A DNA stretch of 64,000 nt from Roseibium suaedae (lineage in GTDB: Bacteria; Pseudomonadota; Alphaproteobacteria; Rhizobiales; Stappiaceae), in NCBI RefSeq assembly GCF_900142725.1, contig NZ_FRBW01000003.1, forward strand, positions 434,001 through 498,000, written 5' to 3'. Made by a program: the position numbers and the translations under genes. Shown here one piece after another: positions 1 to 9,166 of the stretch. The notes under the pieces are model-generated. The model was given only the letters and a program-made list of their open reading frames with translations, was not told where the DNA came from and ran no database searches. Position 1 is the first letter of the stretch. Every line of letters starts with the position of its first letter.

Positions 1-3000
1 CATCTCCCGTGATCGTCCCGTGGCTGGCGCTCACACCCGACACGGAGAGAACATCTCCCGTGTCGATGTCCGTCGCATGGGCCAGAAGCTGAGCTGCCGT
101 AATGCTGACAGCATGGTCCTCGGTCCCGCCGGGCAACGTGACCGGGCCTGAGACAACCGGACCGTCATTGGTGCCCGTCACCGTGATGACGAGATCCTGC
201 GTATCCTTGGCCCCGGCGCTGTCGGTGACCGTCACCGGGATAGTCACCTGTTCGGTCTGGCCGGCCGCCAGATGCTGATAGGCCGCATGGCTCGGATCAA
301 AGCTCCAGGAGCCGTCCGCATGCATGGTGAAGCCGTCAACCGGCTGGCCTGTGGAGAACGCCTTGGTATCACCCGTGTCGACGTCCGTCGCATGCATCTG
401 GCCCGTGACTGTAGCGCCATCCTCCGTCGCGGAGGCCGTTGCTGCCGTCAGGACCGGCCTGTCGTTCGTGCCATGGATGGTGATCTCGATGGTATGCGTC
501 GTCCCGTCGACAGAGCGCACAGTCACCGTGTCGATCAGCGTCTCGCCTGCTTTGAGGGCCTGAACCTGCGGCAGGTTATTGTCACCGTCGTAGTGCCACG
601 TGCCCCAAGGATAGATCGTCAGGCGCGAGTTGCCGCCGAGCGCGGTCGGATAAGCCATCTGATAGGGCGTGTAGGAGACAAATTTGTCCTCTCCCGCGTC
701 CGGATCAGAAATCGTCAGCTTGCCATTCGCCGACAGGGCATACATGCCTGTGATGTGATCCTCGGTGACATCGCCCTTGTCCTGACCGCCGATAACCGCC
801 GGATCACTGACCGGCACAAGGGTCAGGGAGGCCGATTGAAGCACACTGCCGCCGTGACCATCCGTGACTTGGTAGCTCAGGCTCACCGGGCCATTGTAGT
901 TCGCATCCGGCGTGAACGTGAAGCCGTGGGCCGCATCACCTGTAATCGTTCCGTGGCTCGCGGTCAGACCGGTGACCGAGAGGCTATCGCCTGTGTCAAT
1001 GTCGGTCACATGGGCCAGAAGCTGTGGCAACGTGATGGCAACGGACTGGTCTTCCTTGCCGCTCCCAAGAGAGACAGGACCAGCGACGACTGGCACATCA
1101 TTGGTACCTGTCACCGTGATGACGAGGTTCTGCGTATCCGTTGCCCCCGCGCTATCGGTGACGGTGACCGGAATGGTGACCTGCTCGGTCTGAGCAGCCG
1201 CCAGATGCTGATAAGCCGCATGCCCGGGATCGAAGCTCCACGAACCATCTGGATGCAGGGTGAAGCCGTCAACCGGCTGCCCCATTGTGAAAACCCTGGT
1301 ATCGCCCGTATCGACATCTGAAGCCTGCATCTGGCCAGAGACGGATTTTCCGTCTTCGGTGGCAGAGGCAGACGCCGCTGTCAGGACCGGCTTGTCGTTC
1401 GTGCCCCCAATCTGCACGGTAATCGTCGTCGTCGTGCCGTCCAGCGTCGAGACCGTGAGCGTGTCAGTCAGCTGTCCGCCGCCCGAGGTCAGCGCCTGAA
1501 CCGCTGGCTGGCTGTTGTCCAGCTGGTAGCTCCAGGTACCGTCCGGATGGACGGTGAAGAGGCCATGAGCTCCGGCCACGCCGGTCTGAGGCACGAACTG
1601 TGCCTGCCCGGCGTCCGGATCCGTGACGTCCAGCTTGCCGCCCGTGGTGAGCAGCTTGTCCTCCGTCACCGTGCCGACTGCCGTTCCGCCGATCTTGGCG
1701 CCATCGTCAGTGCCGTTGATGGTCACCGTGATCTGCTGCGTCGTGCCATCCAGCGTCGAGACCGTAAGCGTATCGGTCAGCTGTCCGCCGCCCGATGTCA
1801 GCGCCTGAACCGCTGGCTGGCTGTTGTCCAGCTGGTAGCTCCAGGTGCCATCCGGGTGGACGGTGAAGAGGCCATGGGCACCAGCCACGCCGGTCTGAGG
1901 CACGAACTGCGCCTGACCCGCATCCGGATCCGTGACGTCCAGCTTGCCGCCCGTGGTCAGCAACCTGTCTTCCGTGACCGTGCCGACCGCCGTTCCGCCG
2001 ATCTTGGCGCCATCGTCAGTGCCGTTGATGGTCACCGTGATCTGCTGTGTCGTGCCGTCCAGCGTTGAGACCGTAAGCGTGTCGGTCAGCTGTCCGCCAC
2101 CCGACGTCAGCGCCTGAACCGCAGGCTGGCTGTTGTCCAGCTGGTAGCTCCAGGTACCGTCAGGATGGACAGTGAAGAGACCATGGGCACCGGCCACGCC
2201 GGTCTGCGGCACGAACTGTGCCTGCCCGGCGTCCGGATCCGTGACGTCCAGCTTGCCACCCGTGGTGAGCAGCTTGTCCTCAGTGACGGTTCCGACTGGC
2301 GTTCCCCCAATCCGGGCACCGTCATTCGTACCGGTAACTGTGATGACGAGGTTTTGCGTGTCCGTTGCCCCAGCGCTGTCAGTGACGGTGACCGGGATGA
2401 TGACCTGCTGGGTCAGGCCCGCTGCCAGATGCTGATAGGCCGCATGGCTGGGGTCGAAGCTCCAGGACCCATCCGGGTGAAGGCTGAAGCCCTCGATCGG
2501 CTGCCCTATGGAGAAGGCCTTGGTATCACATGTATCGACATCCGTTGCCTGCATCTGACCTGAGATGGCTTTTCCATCTTCAGTGGCTGAGGCGGTTGCC
2601 GCCGAAAGGACCGGCCGATCGTTCGTACCACTAATGACCACGCGCAATTCATGCGAGGTGCCATCGGCCGCATATATGACGATCCTGTCCGTCAACGCTT
2701 CGCCGGATTTCAACGCCTGCACAGCAGTCTGACCGTTGTCTGCGGTATAGGTCCATTGACCATCAGGTCGCAGTTCGAATTGACCGAAGGCTCCCTTACC
2801 GGCAGCACCGGTCACCGCCGTAAAATGCGCCTGCCCGGGATCAGGATCAGTGATCAACAGTTTGCCACCGGTCGCAAGCTGCCCCGACGCGACCTTTTGA
2901 TCTTCCGTGACGACGGACGTATCAACTCCTCCAATCTGCGCAGGGGTCCGGGCCGCCGCTGAAGATTGTGCACCGGTTGAAGGATGAGAAGTTGTCTGAG

Positions 3001-4189
3001 AGCCCGTAAAGCCGTTCAATCCGGCAGACGAGACAAACGATGGCAGTGTACCGACAGGAGGTTGCGTACCAACGGGCGGATGCGTACCTACGGGTGGCTG
3101 TGTGCCAGCGGGCGGCTGCGTGCCAACGGGTGGCTGCGTACCAGCGGGTGGCTGCGTGCCAACGGGCGGATGCGTGCCAACGGGCGGCTGCGTACCAACG
3201 GGTGGCTGCGTGCCAACGGGTGGCTGCGTGCCAACGGGTGGCTGCGTGCCAACGGGTGGATGCGTGCCAACGGGTGGCTGCGTGCCAACGGGCGGATGCG
3301 TGCCAGCGGGTGGCTGCGTACCAACGGGTGGCTGCGTGCCAACGGGCGGCTGCGTGCCAACGGGTGGCTGCGTGCCAACGGGTGGCTGCGTGCCAACGGG
3401 CGGATGCGTGCCAGCGGGTGGCTGCGTACCTGCGGGTGGCTGCGTGCCAACCGGCGGCTGCGTGCCAACCGGCGGCTGCGTACCAGCAGGCGGCTGCGTA
3501 CCAGCAGGCGGCTGCGTACCGGCAGGCGGCTGCATGCCAGCGGGCGGCTGCGTACCTGCGGGCGGCTGCGTACCTGCGGGCGGCTGCGTACCAATGGGCG
3601 GTTGCGTGCCAACGGGTGGCTGTGTACCAGCGGGCGGCTGTGTACCAGCGGGCGGCTGTGTACCGGCGGGTGGCTGCGTGCCAACAGGAGGTTGGGAGCT
3701 ACCGTGAGAGAGAGGCGGGATAGACGGATCAAGGGTCGCGTTCCCCCCGGACGCAGGATGCGATGCAGCGGCCGCGCCGGACAAGTGAAGCACGCCGGCA
3801 GAATGACCAGTTTGTGCCAGGTTCGAAGACGGACGAAGGCCAGTCTGATTTCCTGGTGCGGGAACTGCTCGATCTCCCTCAAAGAGATGCCTTGCCGGAG
3901 CTTCCGGCACCCCGCCTGGCGTCAAAGACGTCCCACCCATTGGCAGTTCTGACGGACTGCCAGGAGCGCGCGCAGAGTCGCTGGAGGAAACACCCCCCTG
4001 CGCAACTGGCGACGCTTCATTGCCCTCAAGAGCGGGCTTCCCGGAAGCGGATGTCCCAGTGCCTTCGCCGTCGTCGACCTTTGTCCATCCGAAGCCTTCT
4101 TCAGACTGGATCTTCCGGCTGCCCCTGATTTCTTCGGGCATGTCACCCTGACGAACAGGATTGGTTTTTCCTTCGGACTTATCGGCCAT
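1..4189 (-). CDS. Giant VCBS-repeat adhesin, type I secretion substrate (3' end outside window)
   Basis: A minus-strand frame opens at ATG 4189 (AGGAG about 8 bases upstream) and stays open to base 1, so about 1396 residues are visible and the C-terminus, where a type I secretion signal would lie, is missing. Residues 1-165 are hydrophilic with no Sec signal peptide. Residues about 165-380 are around 36 tandem copies of a hexapeptide (G-T-Q-P-P-V/A). From about residue 415 onward there are roughly ten VCBS/cadherin-like modules of about 100 residues, with recurring T-E-D-G or T-E-D-K, D-V-D-T-G-D, G-S-W-S-F-D and G-T-N-D motifs; three of them are almost identical. The gene starts 11 bp after the HlyD-type gene and is probably the last gene of the secretion operon, so it is the likely cargo: a surface adhesin for biofilm or attachment. 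The family is clear; the binding target is not. Confidence 0.9.
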   Translation of the reverse strand, partial: MADKSEGKTNPVRQGDMPEEIRGSRKIQSEEGFGWTKVDDGEGTGTSASGKPALEGNEASPVAQGGVSSSDSARAPGSPSELPMGGTSLTPGGVPEAPARHLFEGDRAVPAPGNQTGLRPSSNLAQTGHSAGVLHLSGAAAASHPASGGNATLDPSIPPLSHGSSQPPVGTQPPAGTQPPAGTQPPAGTQPPVGTQPPIGTQPPAGTQPPAGTQPPAGMQPPAGTQPPAGTQPPAGTQPPVGTQPPVGTQPPAGTQPPAGTHPPVGTQPPVGTQPPVGTQPPVGTQPPVGTQPPAGTHPPVGTQPPVGTHPPVGTQPPVGTQPPVGTQPPVGTQPPVGTHPPVGTQPPAGTQPPVGTQPPAGTQPPVGTHPPVGTQPPVGTLPSFVSSAGLNGFTGSQTTSHPSTGAQSSAAARTPAQIGGVDTSVVTEDQKVASGQLATGGKLLITDPDPGQAHFTAVTGAAGKGAFGQFELRPDGQWTYTADNGQTAVQALKSGEALTDRIVIYAADGTSHELRVVISGTNDRPVLSAATASATEDGKAISGQMQATDVDTCDTKAFSIGQPIEGFSLHPDGSWSFDPSHAAYQHLAAGLTQQVIIPVTVTDSAGATDTQNLVITVTGTNDGARIGGTPVGTVTEDKLLTTGGKLDVTDPDAGQAQFVPQTGVAGAHGLFTVHPDGTWSYQLDNSQPAVQALTSGGGQLTDTLTVSTLDGTTQQITVTINGTDDGAKIGGTAVGTVTEDRLLTTGGKLDVTDPDAGQAQFVPQTGVAGAHGLFTVHPDGTWSYQLDNSQPAVQALTSGGGQLTDTLTVSTLDGTTQQITVTINGTDDGAKIGGTAVGTVTEDKLLTTGGKLDVTDPDAGQAQFVPQTGVAGAHGLFTVHPDGTWSYQLDNSQPAVQALTSGGGQLTDTLTVSTLDGTTTTITVQIGGTNDKPVLTAASASATEDGKSVSGQMQASDVDTGDTRVFTMGQPVDGFTLHPDGSWSFDPGHAAYQHLAAAQTEQVTIPVTVTDSAGATDTQNLVITVTGTNDVPVVAGPVSLGSGKEDQSVAITLPQLLAHVTDIDTGDSLSVTGLTASHGTITGDAAHGFTFTPDANYNGPVSLSYQVTDGHGGSVLQSASLTLVPVSDPAVIGGQDKGDVTEDHITGMYALSANGKLTISDPDAGEDKFVSYTPYQMAYPTALGGNSRLTIYPWGTWHYDGDNNLPQVQALKAGETLIDTVTVRSVDGTTHTIEITIHGTNDRPVLTAATASATEDGATVTGQMHATDVDTGDTKAFSTGQPVDGFTMHADGSWSFDPSHAAYQHLAAGQTEQVTIPVTVTDSAGAKDTQDLVITVTGTNDGPVVSGPVTLPGGTEDHAVSITAAQLLAHATDIDTGDVLSVSGVSASHGTITGD
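1434..2325 (-). repeat. Three near-identical 309-bp VCBS module repeats
   Basis: Tandem units begin at 1434, 1743 and 2052, a period of exactly 309 bp (103 residues). They share nearly all bases over the T-V-T-E-D to I-N-G-T-D-D module, while flanking VCBS modules differ much more. Near-identity at DNA level points to recent duplication or ongoing gene conversion within the adhesin. Confidence 0.88.
3048..3693 (-). repeat. 18-bp tandem repeat encoding a Gly-Thr-Gln-Pro-Pro-(Val/Ala) stalk
   Basis: About 36 head-to-tail 18-bp units (minus-strand unit GGCACGCAGCCACCCGCT and variants) lie in frame inside the adhesin gene. Differences are mostly third-base changes plus a Val/Ala alternation. The product would be a Pro-rich extended rod between the N-terminal segment and the VCBS domains. 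Perfect in-frame periodicity makes copy-number change by slippage possible without breaking the frame. Confidence 0.9.
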
Positions 4190-4200
4190 CGCGACAGCTC

Positions 4201-5574
4201 CTAGCGCTCGGTCAGTGCCAGATCCAGGTTCGTGTAGATCGGCTTCCAGATGTATTCGAAGACTGTTTTCTTGCCCGTCAGAATGTCCGCTTCACCGGTC
4301 ATGCCTGGCAGAAGTGAATAGCGGCTGGGGTCGTCGCCGAAATGCGTGACGGGCACGGACAGCAGAACCTCGTAATAAGCGGTTCCGCGATCATCCACGA
4401 TGGTCGTGGGAGAGACCTCGACCACATTGCCGCTCAAGGCGCCGTAACGGCTGAAATCGAAGGAATCGATCTTGAGCTTTGCGACCTGACCGATGGAAAC
4501 AAACCCCACATCCCGGGGGGGCAGCTGCGCGGCGAACCTCAGGTCAACGTCCTTTGGAACGATTTCTGCCACGAGGCCACCAGCCTCGATGACGCGCCCG
4601 ACGATGGTCTCGGGCACGGATTGCACGAAGCCATCGACCGGGCTGTGCAATTTTGTCGAGGTGACACGGCGCCTGAGACGTTCCATCTGTTCGTCCAAAG
4701 CACTGCGTTCCGCACGGATGTCGGCAATGCGTTCGCGAACTTCGGAAGCCTCGTTCAATCCGATGCGCTCCAGGCTTTCCTTCAGCTCGGATATCTGCGC
4801 CTCGGCAACGGCACGCCGGCCGGACAGGGTCGAGAGCTCGTATTCATAGCGTGCCTCGTCCTGGATAGCAGCGACCAGTTGCGGCCTGGCCGCCAGTCCG
4901 CGGTCTACCAGTTTCCGCAGGCTCTCAGTCTCCTCACGCGCCACCGCCAACTGCCGCTCGACCGCCGGCTGTTCGCTGTCAATTGCCCAAACGTCGGCTT
5001 CCTTTTCGGCAATTTGCCGGTTGATAAGATCCCGCTCATTGCCGAGGAAAGCGGAACGTGCTTCAAATGCCGCCGTTTCCCGCTCAATCAACTCTCGCAC
5101 CGGTTCACCAGCAATCCTTGGCAGTTGTGAAACGCCCTCCTTGATTGCAATCAGATCTGGAGGAGCTGTGAAGGGACCAGACGCGGCTTGAAAATCAGGC
5201 TTGCGGCTTTCAACGATCGCAAGGCGCCGCTCGCGCTCCAAAGCGAGGGCGAGCGACTTTGAACGTGCTTCCCGAAGCTCGGACACCAGCTCGCTATTAT
5301 CGAAAATTGCGATCAGGTCGCCCTTCGAAACGACGTCTCCCTTTCGGACAAGGACAGTCGCCAGCGCGCCGCCATGCTCACTTTGCAATCGCTGAACTTC
5401 ACTGACCGGCTCAACCACCCCTCTGGCCTTGGCAATCTCGTCGACCGGGGTTGCGACAGCCCAGGTAACGAACAGGACCAGGCAGACGCCAATCGCGACA
5501 GAGGCCATATTGGTCAGCCTGACCGCCCTTCCGTCATTCAATTCAAATCGGCTATCAAGATGAGACGCAGTCAT
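4201..5574 (-). CDS. HlyD/LapC-family periplasmic adaptor of type I secretion
   Basis: This 457-residue membrane-fusion protein should link the inner-membrane ABC proteins to a TolC-type outer-membrane channel. One transmembrane segment (about residues 24-42) follows a short cytoplasmic N-terminus. A split biotinyl-lipoyl-like domain comes next (around residue 60 and again around 320, H-S-P-V-D-G-F-V-Q), separated by a long Glu/Arg/Ala-rich alpha-hairpin (about 90-310). A beta-barrel follows, with the family C-terminal P-G-M-T-G-E-A-D-I-L-T-G-K-K segment. The start overlaps the stop of the upstream ABC gene by four bases (ATGA), which supports translational coupling. No tolC gene is present nearby. 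Confidence 0.92.
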   Translation of the reverse strand: MTASHLDSRFELNDGRAVRLTNMASVAIGVCLVLFVTWAVATPVDEIAKARGVVEPVSEVQRLQSEHGGALATVLVRKGDVVSKGDLIAIFDNSELVSELREARSKSLALALERERRLAIVESRKPDFQAASGPFTAPPDLIAIKEGVSQLPRIAGEPVRELIERETAAFEARSAFLGNERDLINRQIAEKEADVWAIDSEQPAVERQLAVAREETESLRKLVDRGLAARPQLVAAIQDEARYEYELSTLSGRRAVAEAQISELKESLERIGLNEASEVRERIADIRAERSALDEQMERLRRRVTSTKLHSPVDGFVQSVPETIVGRVIEAGGLVAEIVPKDVDLRFAAQLPPRDVGFVSIGQVAKLKIDSFDFSRYGALSGNVVEVSPTTIVDDRGTAYYEVLLSVPVTHFGDDPSRYSLLPGMTGEADILTGKKTVFEYIWKPIYTNLDLALTER

Positions 5575-7574
5575 CGGCTGCTTTCCTCCGATGGTAGAAG
5601 GGATTGTCCGACCGGCTTGACGGGACCGAAGTAGACCATGCTGCCCTCGTCCAGAATGAGCGCATTGTCGGCGAGTTCGGCAAAGGACGTGTCGTGGGTC
5701 GCAAGGAGGACCGTCGCCTTACCTTTGACCGACAACAACAAGTCACGCAGGTGCGAACGGTTTCCAGCGGTCGAAGCACCGCGGGTGTCGTCCAGCAAGA
5801 TGAACCGGCAATGCCCTTTTGCGCCCTCGCCATTCTCCGAGCGCAAATCTTCCGCAAGCAACGCCAATGCGCTGCAAGCTTCCTCGCCGCCACTCTCCTC
5901 GATGCGCAGAAGGCTGGTCGAGCGTGAAAGATCATCCGGGTCGTACTGGCTCGACGAGCGGCCGTTGATCAAGAGCCGTCCCGACTGCGGTGAAAGGAGG
6001 CCGGACACCAGTTTCAGGAGGCTCGATTTTCCCGAGCCGTTCGGCCCCATGACAATCGTAAAGCATCCGGAAGGACAGTCGAACGAGACACCCGTCAGTG
6101 CCGGCTCCGAACTCTGGTCATACTTGAAGTAGAGGCCTTTGCCGCTGATGTGGGGCGCACCTGCATCCAGCCGTTCGAACGACACCGACTGCGCCTGAGG
6201 TGTTCCCCAGGAAAATGCCTGTTCCAGGCCCCAGATTGCTTGCCGAATTGCCTTCAATCTTGGAATCGCGAGGAAGAAGGCCTGGGAAGGGCCTGTAACC
6301 CTCCAGGTCAGCAGCATGGTGCCGATGAGCGCCCCTGCCGTGATCGCTCCCTTCATGGCAAGAGCGATACCTATGCAAAGCGTTGTCAAGGCTGCGCCGG
6401 TTCCAAGAACATAGGCGAGAGACTGCAATGCGGCAGACCGTTGCGCCTGCCGGTGCTTCAGAAAGGCTGCCTGTCGGGCAAGCGACACGAAACGGGTAAA
6501 CCAGGAAGCTCCGTGATCGATATTCTGGATGACGGACGCCTTTGCACTAAGTTCGGTGAGAGCTTCGACGCGCTTCAGGTTCGCATTCTCAAGCTGCGGC
6601 TCCGTGCCCTGCCTTGCCTCGCTTAGTACCCAGCTCAGGCCAAAGAACAGGGTCAGGTAAAGTGCCGGCACGATCGCCATCCATCCTCCAACGAAGGCGA
6701 TTGAGAAGATCGAAAGCGGCACGAACGGCGCGTCGAAGATCGCAGGCGTGTTCTGGGCCGCGAACACCTCCGCACTTAAGGACGTTGCCTGCAATCTGCT
6801 CTGGAGCCGGTCGAACCCCAGCTTTTGCCGGACGGCGTGGGGCAGCCGCAAGATGCGCGAGAGCGACATCAGCCGCGTTACGGCAGCCAGGCGCGCGTAT
6901 TCGGCAGCAAGGATTCTCGCCCGCATGCTCCGCAGGATCAGAATGGTCAGAAGCACGACACTTGCGCCCGTCAGAAGCGGCACAAGGCTCTCGGAAGCCT
7001 GGGCTCCCAGCACGCGATCAAAGATCGCCATCGAAAAGAACGGGATGAACAACGCGAGTGCATTGAGCACGAACGACAGGAACATGGCGGTCACTGCGAC
7101 CCTGCGCATCCGGCCCCGGACCGACATCGCGTGAACCGTGGCAACGGAATGGTCCGGACTATGGACAAAAAGCAGTTTTCCGGAATGCCTCATTCGGCGG
7201 GAGACCTGATCGCGGTCAAGACCGGCGGATGAGATCGCAACCTCTCGGGTGTCCTCCCGAACGAGGGCATGAACACCTTCCCTGTCCTGAACCAATAGCG
7301 CGCCGTCGAGGCCACTTCGCCACGTCGCCGGAAGCCTCGATTCGACGCTCGCGCCGACATCGATGAGGTCGAGCACCATTGCTGCGTCATCGAGAGTCTG
7401 AAGGCCGGTTTCGCGCGACATTGCCGCCGCAAGAACGTCGCTGGACCTTCGCCAGCCAAGCTCGGCCAAGACTGCCAGCAACGCGCTTTCAAGATCTGTC
7501 TGCCGGTGCGCGCCGGACGAATTACGCACCTTAGCGTTTTCCGTGCTTTCGGTGAGTTTGGCCTGAACGTTCAT
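5571..7574 (-). CDS. Type I secretion ABC half-transporter with Walker motifs but no signature motif
   Basis: A 667-residue half-transporter. Residues about 30-150 resemble a C39-peptidase-like domain without catalytic Cys, as in LapB/HlyB-type exporters. Residues about 160-430 carry the exporter membrane segments. The ATPase domain keeps Walker A (GPNGSGKSS), a Walker B-like RFILLDD (Asp where the catalytic Glu is usual) and an H-loop His (LLATHD). It lacks a recognisable Q-loop and LSGGQ signature: only about 90 residues separate Walker A from Walker B, so the helical subdomain appears collapsed. The gene overlaps both neighbours by four bases. A heterodimer with the 7571-9166 product, which keeps a signature-like motif, is inferred. 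This is not a frameshift, since the frame is intact through the whole domain. Confidence 0.88.
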   Translation of the reverse strand: MNVQAKLTESTENAKVRNSSGAHRQTDLESALLAVLAELGWRRSSDVLAAAMSRETGLQTLDDAAMVLDLIDVGASVESRLPATWRSGLDGALLVQDREGVHALVREDTREVAISSAGLDRDQVSRRMRHSGKLLFVHSPDHSVATVHAMSVRGRMRRVAVTAMFLSFVLNALALFIPFFSMAIFDRVLGAQASESLVPLLTGASVVLLTILILRSMRARILAAEYARLAAVTRLMSLSRILRLPHAVRQKLGFDRLQSRLQATSLSAEVFAAQNTPAIFDAPFVPLSIFSIAFVGGWMAIVPALYLTLFFGLSWVLSEARQGTEPQLENANLKRVEALTELSAKASVIQNIDHGASWFTRFVSLARQAAFLKHRQAQRSAALQSLAYVLGTGAALTTLCIGIALAMKGAITAGALIGTMLLTWRVTGPSQAFFLAIPRLKAIRQAIWGLEQAFSWGTPQAQSVSFERLDAGAPHISGKGLYFKYDQSSEPALTGVSFDCPSGCFTIVMGPNGSGKSSLLKLVSGLLSPQSGRLLINGRSSSQYDPDDLSRSTSLLRIEESGGEEACSALALLAEDLRSENGEGAKGHCRFILLDDTRGASTAGNRSHLRDLLLSVKGKATVLLATHDTSFAELADNALILDEGSMVYFGPVKPVGQSLLPSEESSR

Positions 7575-9166
7575 TCGGCGGCCTCCCTCTTCTGCTTGGG
7601 CAAGGAGGGAAGGTCCGCAATCGCGTCAAAGTTCCTGGCAAGCCCGTCGTCCTCGTCGAACATGACAATCGTGACCTTTCCCTCAAGGGCCTTCAGGAGC
7701 CCGGAAAGCTGGTCCACACCGCGGGCATCAAGGAAAAGCGAAGGGTTGCGGAGCAGCAGGAGGTGTGGATCTCCCGACAGGGCACGAACCAGCATGAGGC
7801 GCTTCAGATGGCCGTCCGACAACGGAACACCAAGACCCGGGGCCAGGCGGGTTTCCAGCCCGTCGCGCAAGCGGCCAATCGCGTCTGCAAGACCGATTTG
7901 CTCGGAGAGCCAGACGGCCCGCCCGGTTGCTTCGGTATCAAAGGCTGTCATGTTTTCAAGAAGTGTGCCGTTAAAGACCGTCAGGTCGGCATCACAGATG
8001 GAAACGCGGAATTGCGACGCCGCCATAGGCTTGCCGTCAGCCGTGAAGACCTGGACATCTTTCAGGAAAGCCGAGCGATCCGTTTCACATCCTTCCAGTG
8101 CAAGCACGAGGCTGCGAAAGACAGACGACCCGTGCTGGTGATCCGAGGACCGAATAACGAGGCTGCTTCCCGGTACGCATTCAAGGCGGTTGCCATCGAC
8201 CTCAAATCCCAGTCCGATAGTCTCCTGCCCGTGCGAGGCCGTTGTCCGCAACGAAGTGACCGAAGGCAATGCAAGCAGGGTCTGTATGCTGCTGAATGCC
8301 GACGCTGAAACCTGATGTCTTGCAAGCGCGGTCAAAAGACCGAGCAGGCCGGCAACACCCCTTTGACCGAGGATGAGACAGGCAGCGAGGCCCCCTGTCG
8401 TCATGTCTCCGGAAAGCACGACGAGAGACCCGACCCCGAGGACCAGAACGGTCGTCGCCAACCCGCCTGTCTGGCTGAGATTGAGGGAAGCGGCAAGATT
8501 ACTTTCAGAGATCTCCTGGGCAACTGCCTTGCGCTTTTCGTGCAGACGCAGGCTGCCAGCAAAATCGCCCAATTCACCGTCCGCGATGATCCGGTCGATA
8601 TGCTCGCGCCGGCTCATGAGCAAGGTGGCCTCGTCAGCCGACGCTTCGAACAGCTTCATCCCTGCCCGCGCTTGCCGGTATGCCGAAAAAAGAGCGAAGA
8701 CCCCGAAGACGAGAAGCACCGCCAGTGGTCCGAATACTGTAGGCCCACCCAGGAACCAGACAAGGACAAGAAAGGCGATTGCGAAGGGCGCATCGAAGAG
8801 AGCAAGCATGGATTGCCCGATAAGGACATCGTTGGATCTGTTGATTGCCGTGAACAGCTCGCGGATCCGTCCGGGGCCGAAGTCGGCGCGCTTTCTCGGA
8901 TCGATCGAAAGCAGCTTTTCGGCAGTCCTCAGAGAAAGCTCATACTCCGCCTGCGCGGCAAGGCGCCCCAGAATGGACGAGCGCGCGTATTTGACCAGGC
9001 CGTCGAGCACAATGGCCAGGGCCACCGCGGAGAAGATGACAATCGCCGTCCCGACCGCCTGATTGGCGAGGATCCGGTCATAAACCTGAATAAGGGCTAG
9101 AGGCAGAGCAAGCGCCAGGATGTTCGAGATCAGGGAGAGAACGATCAACCAGAGGCGCGTGACCAT
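7571..9166 (-). CDS. Type I secretion ABC half-transporter with degenerate Walker A and B
   Basis: A 531-residue protein starting directly with membrane segments; it lacks the N-terminal peptidase-like domain of its partner. The only start is ATG 9166 (stop codon six codons upstream; GGAAG nearby). Residues about 1-290 are a six-helix exporter domain. The ATPase domain has no Walker A GK[ST] (V-I-R-S-S-D-H-Q-H-G-S-S instead), Walker B reads LLLLRNP without acidic residues, and the H-loop region reads MFDEDD. It keeps a signature-like PLSDGHLKRLMLVRA and an LFNGTLLENM-like segment (here T-V-F-N-G-T). It is probably the first gene of the secretion operon and probably unable to bind ATP productively alone, serving as the signature-donating half of a heterodimer. 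Confidence 0.87.
   Translation of the reverse strand: MVTRLWLIVLSLISNILALALPLALIQVYDRILANQAVGTAIVIFSAVALAIVLDGLVKYARSSILGRLAAQAEYELSLRTAEKLLSIDPRKRADFGPGRIRELFTAINRSNDVLIGQSMLALFDAPFAIAFLVLVWFLGGPTVFGPLAVLLVFGVFALFSAYRQARAGMKLFEASADEATLLMSRREHIDRIIADGELGDFAGSLRLHEKRKAVAQEISESNLAASLNLSQTGGLATTVLVLGVGSLVVLSGDMTTGGLAACLILGQRGVAGLLGLLTALARHQVSASAFSSIQTLLALPSVTSLRTTASHGQETIGLGFEVDGNRLECVPGSSLVIRSSDHQHGSSVFRSLVLALEGCETDRSAFLKDVQVFTADGKPMAASQFRVSICDADLTVFNGTLLENMTAFDTEATGRAVWLSEQIGLADAIGRLRDGLETRLAPGLGVPLSDGHLKRLMLVRALSGDPHLLLLRNPSLFLDARGVDQLSGLLKALEGKVTIVMFDEDDGLARNFDAIADLPSLPKQKREAAE

Noticed and set aside
272..2962. Plus-strand open frames over the adhesin (for example 272-1321, 1547-2068, 2984-3952)
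   Set aside because: They are shadows of the minus-strand VCBS frame: Arg/Ala-rich, without domain patterns, and vary with the repeat units of the true gene.
3048..3693. Regular short repeats resembling a CRISPR array
   Set aside because: The 18-bp units are directly adjacent with no spacers, are in frame inside a large gene, and encode a regular hexapeptide.
5571..9166. Frameshift or pseudogene explanation for the abnormal ABC domains
   Set aside because: Both frames are intact to the end with normal four-base overlaps, and each keeps the motif the other lacks, so coordinated divergence fits better than decay.
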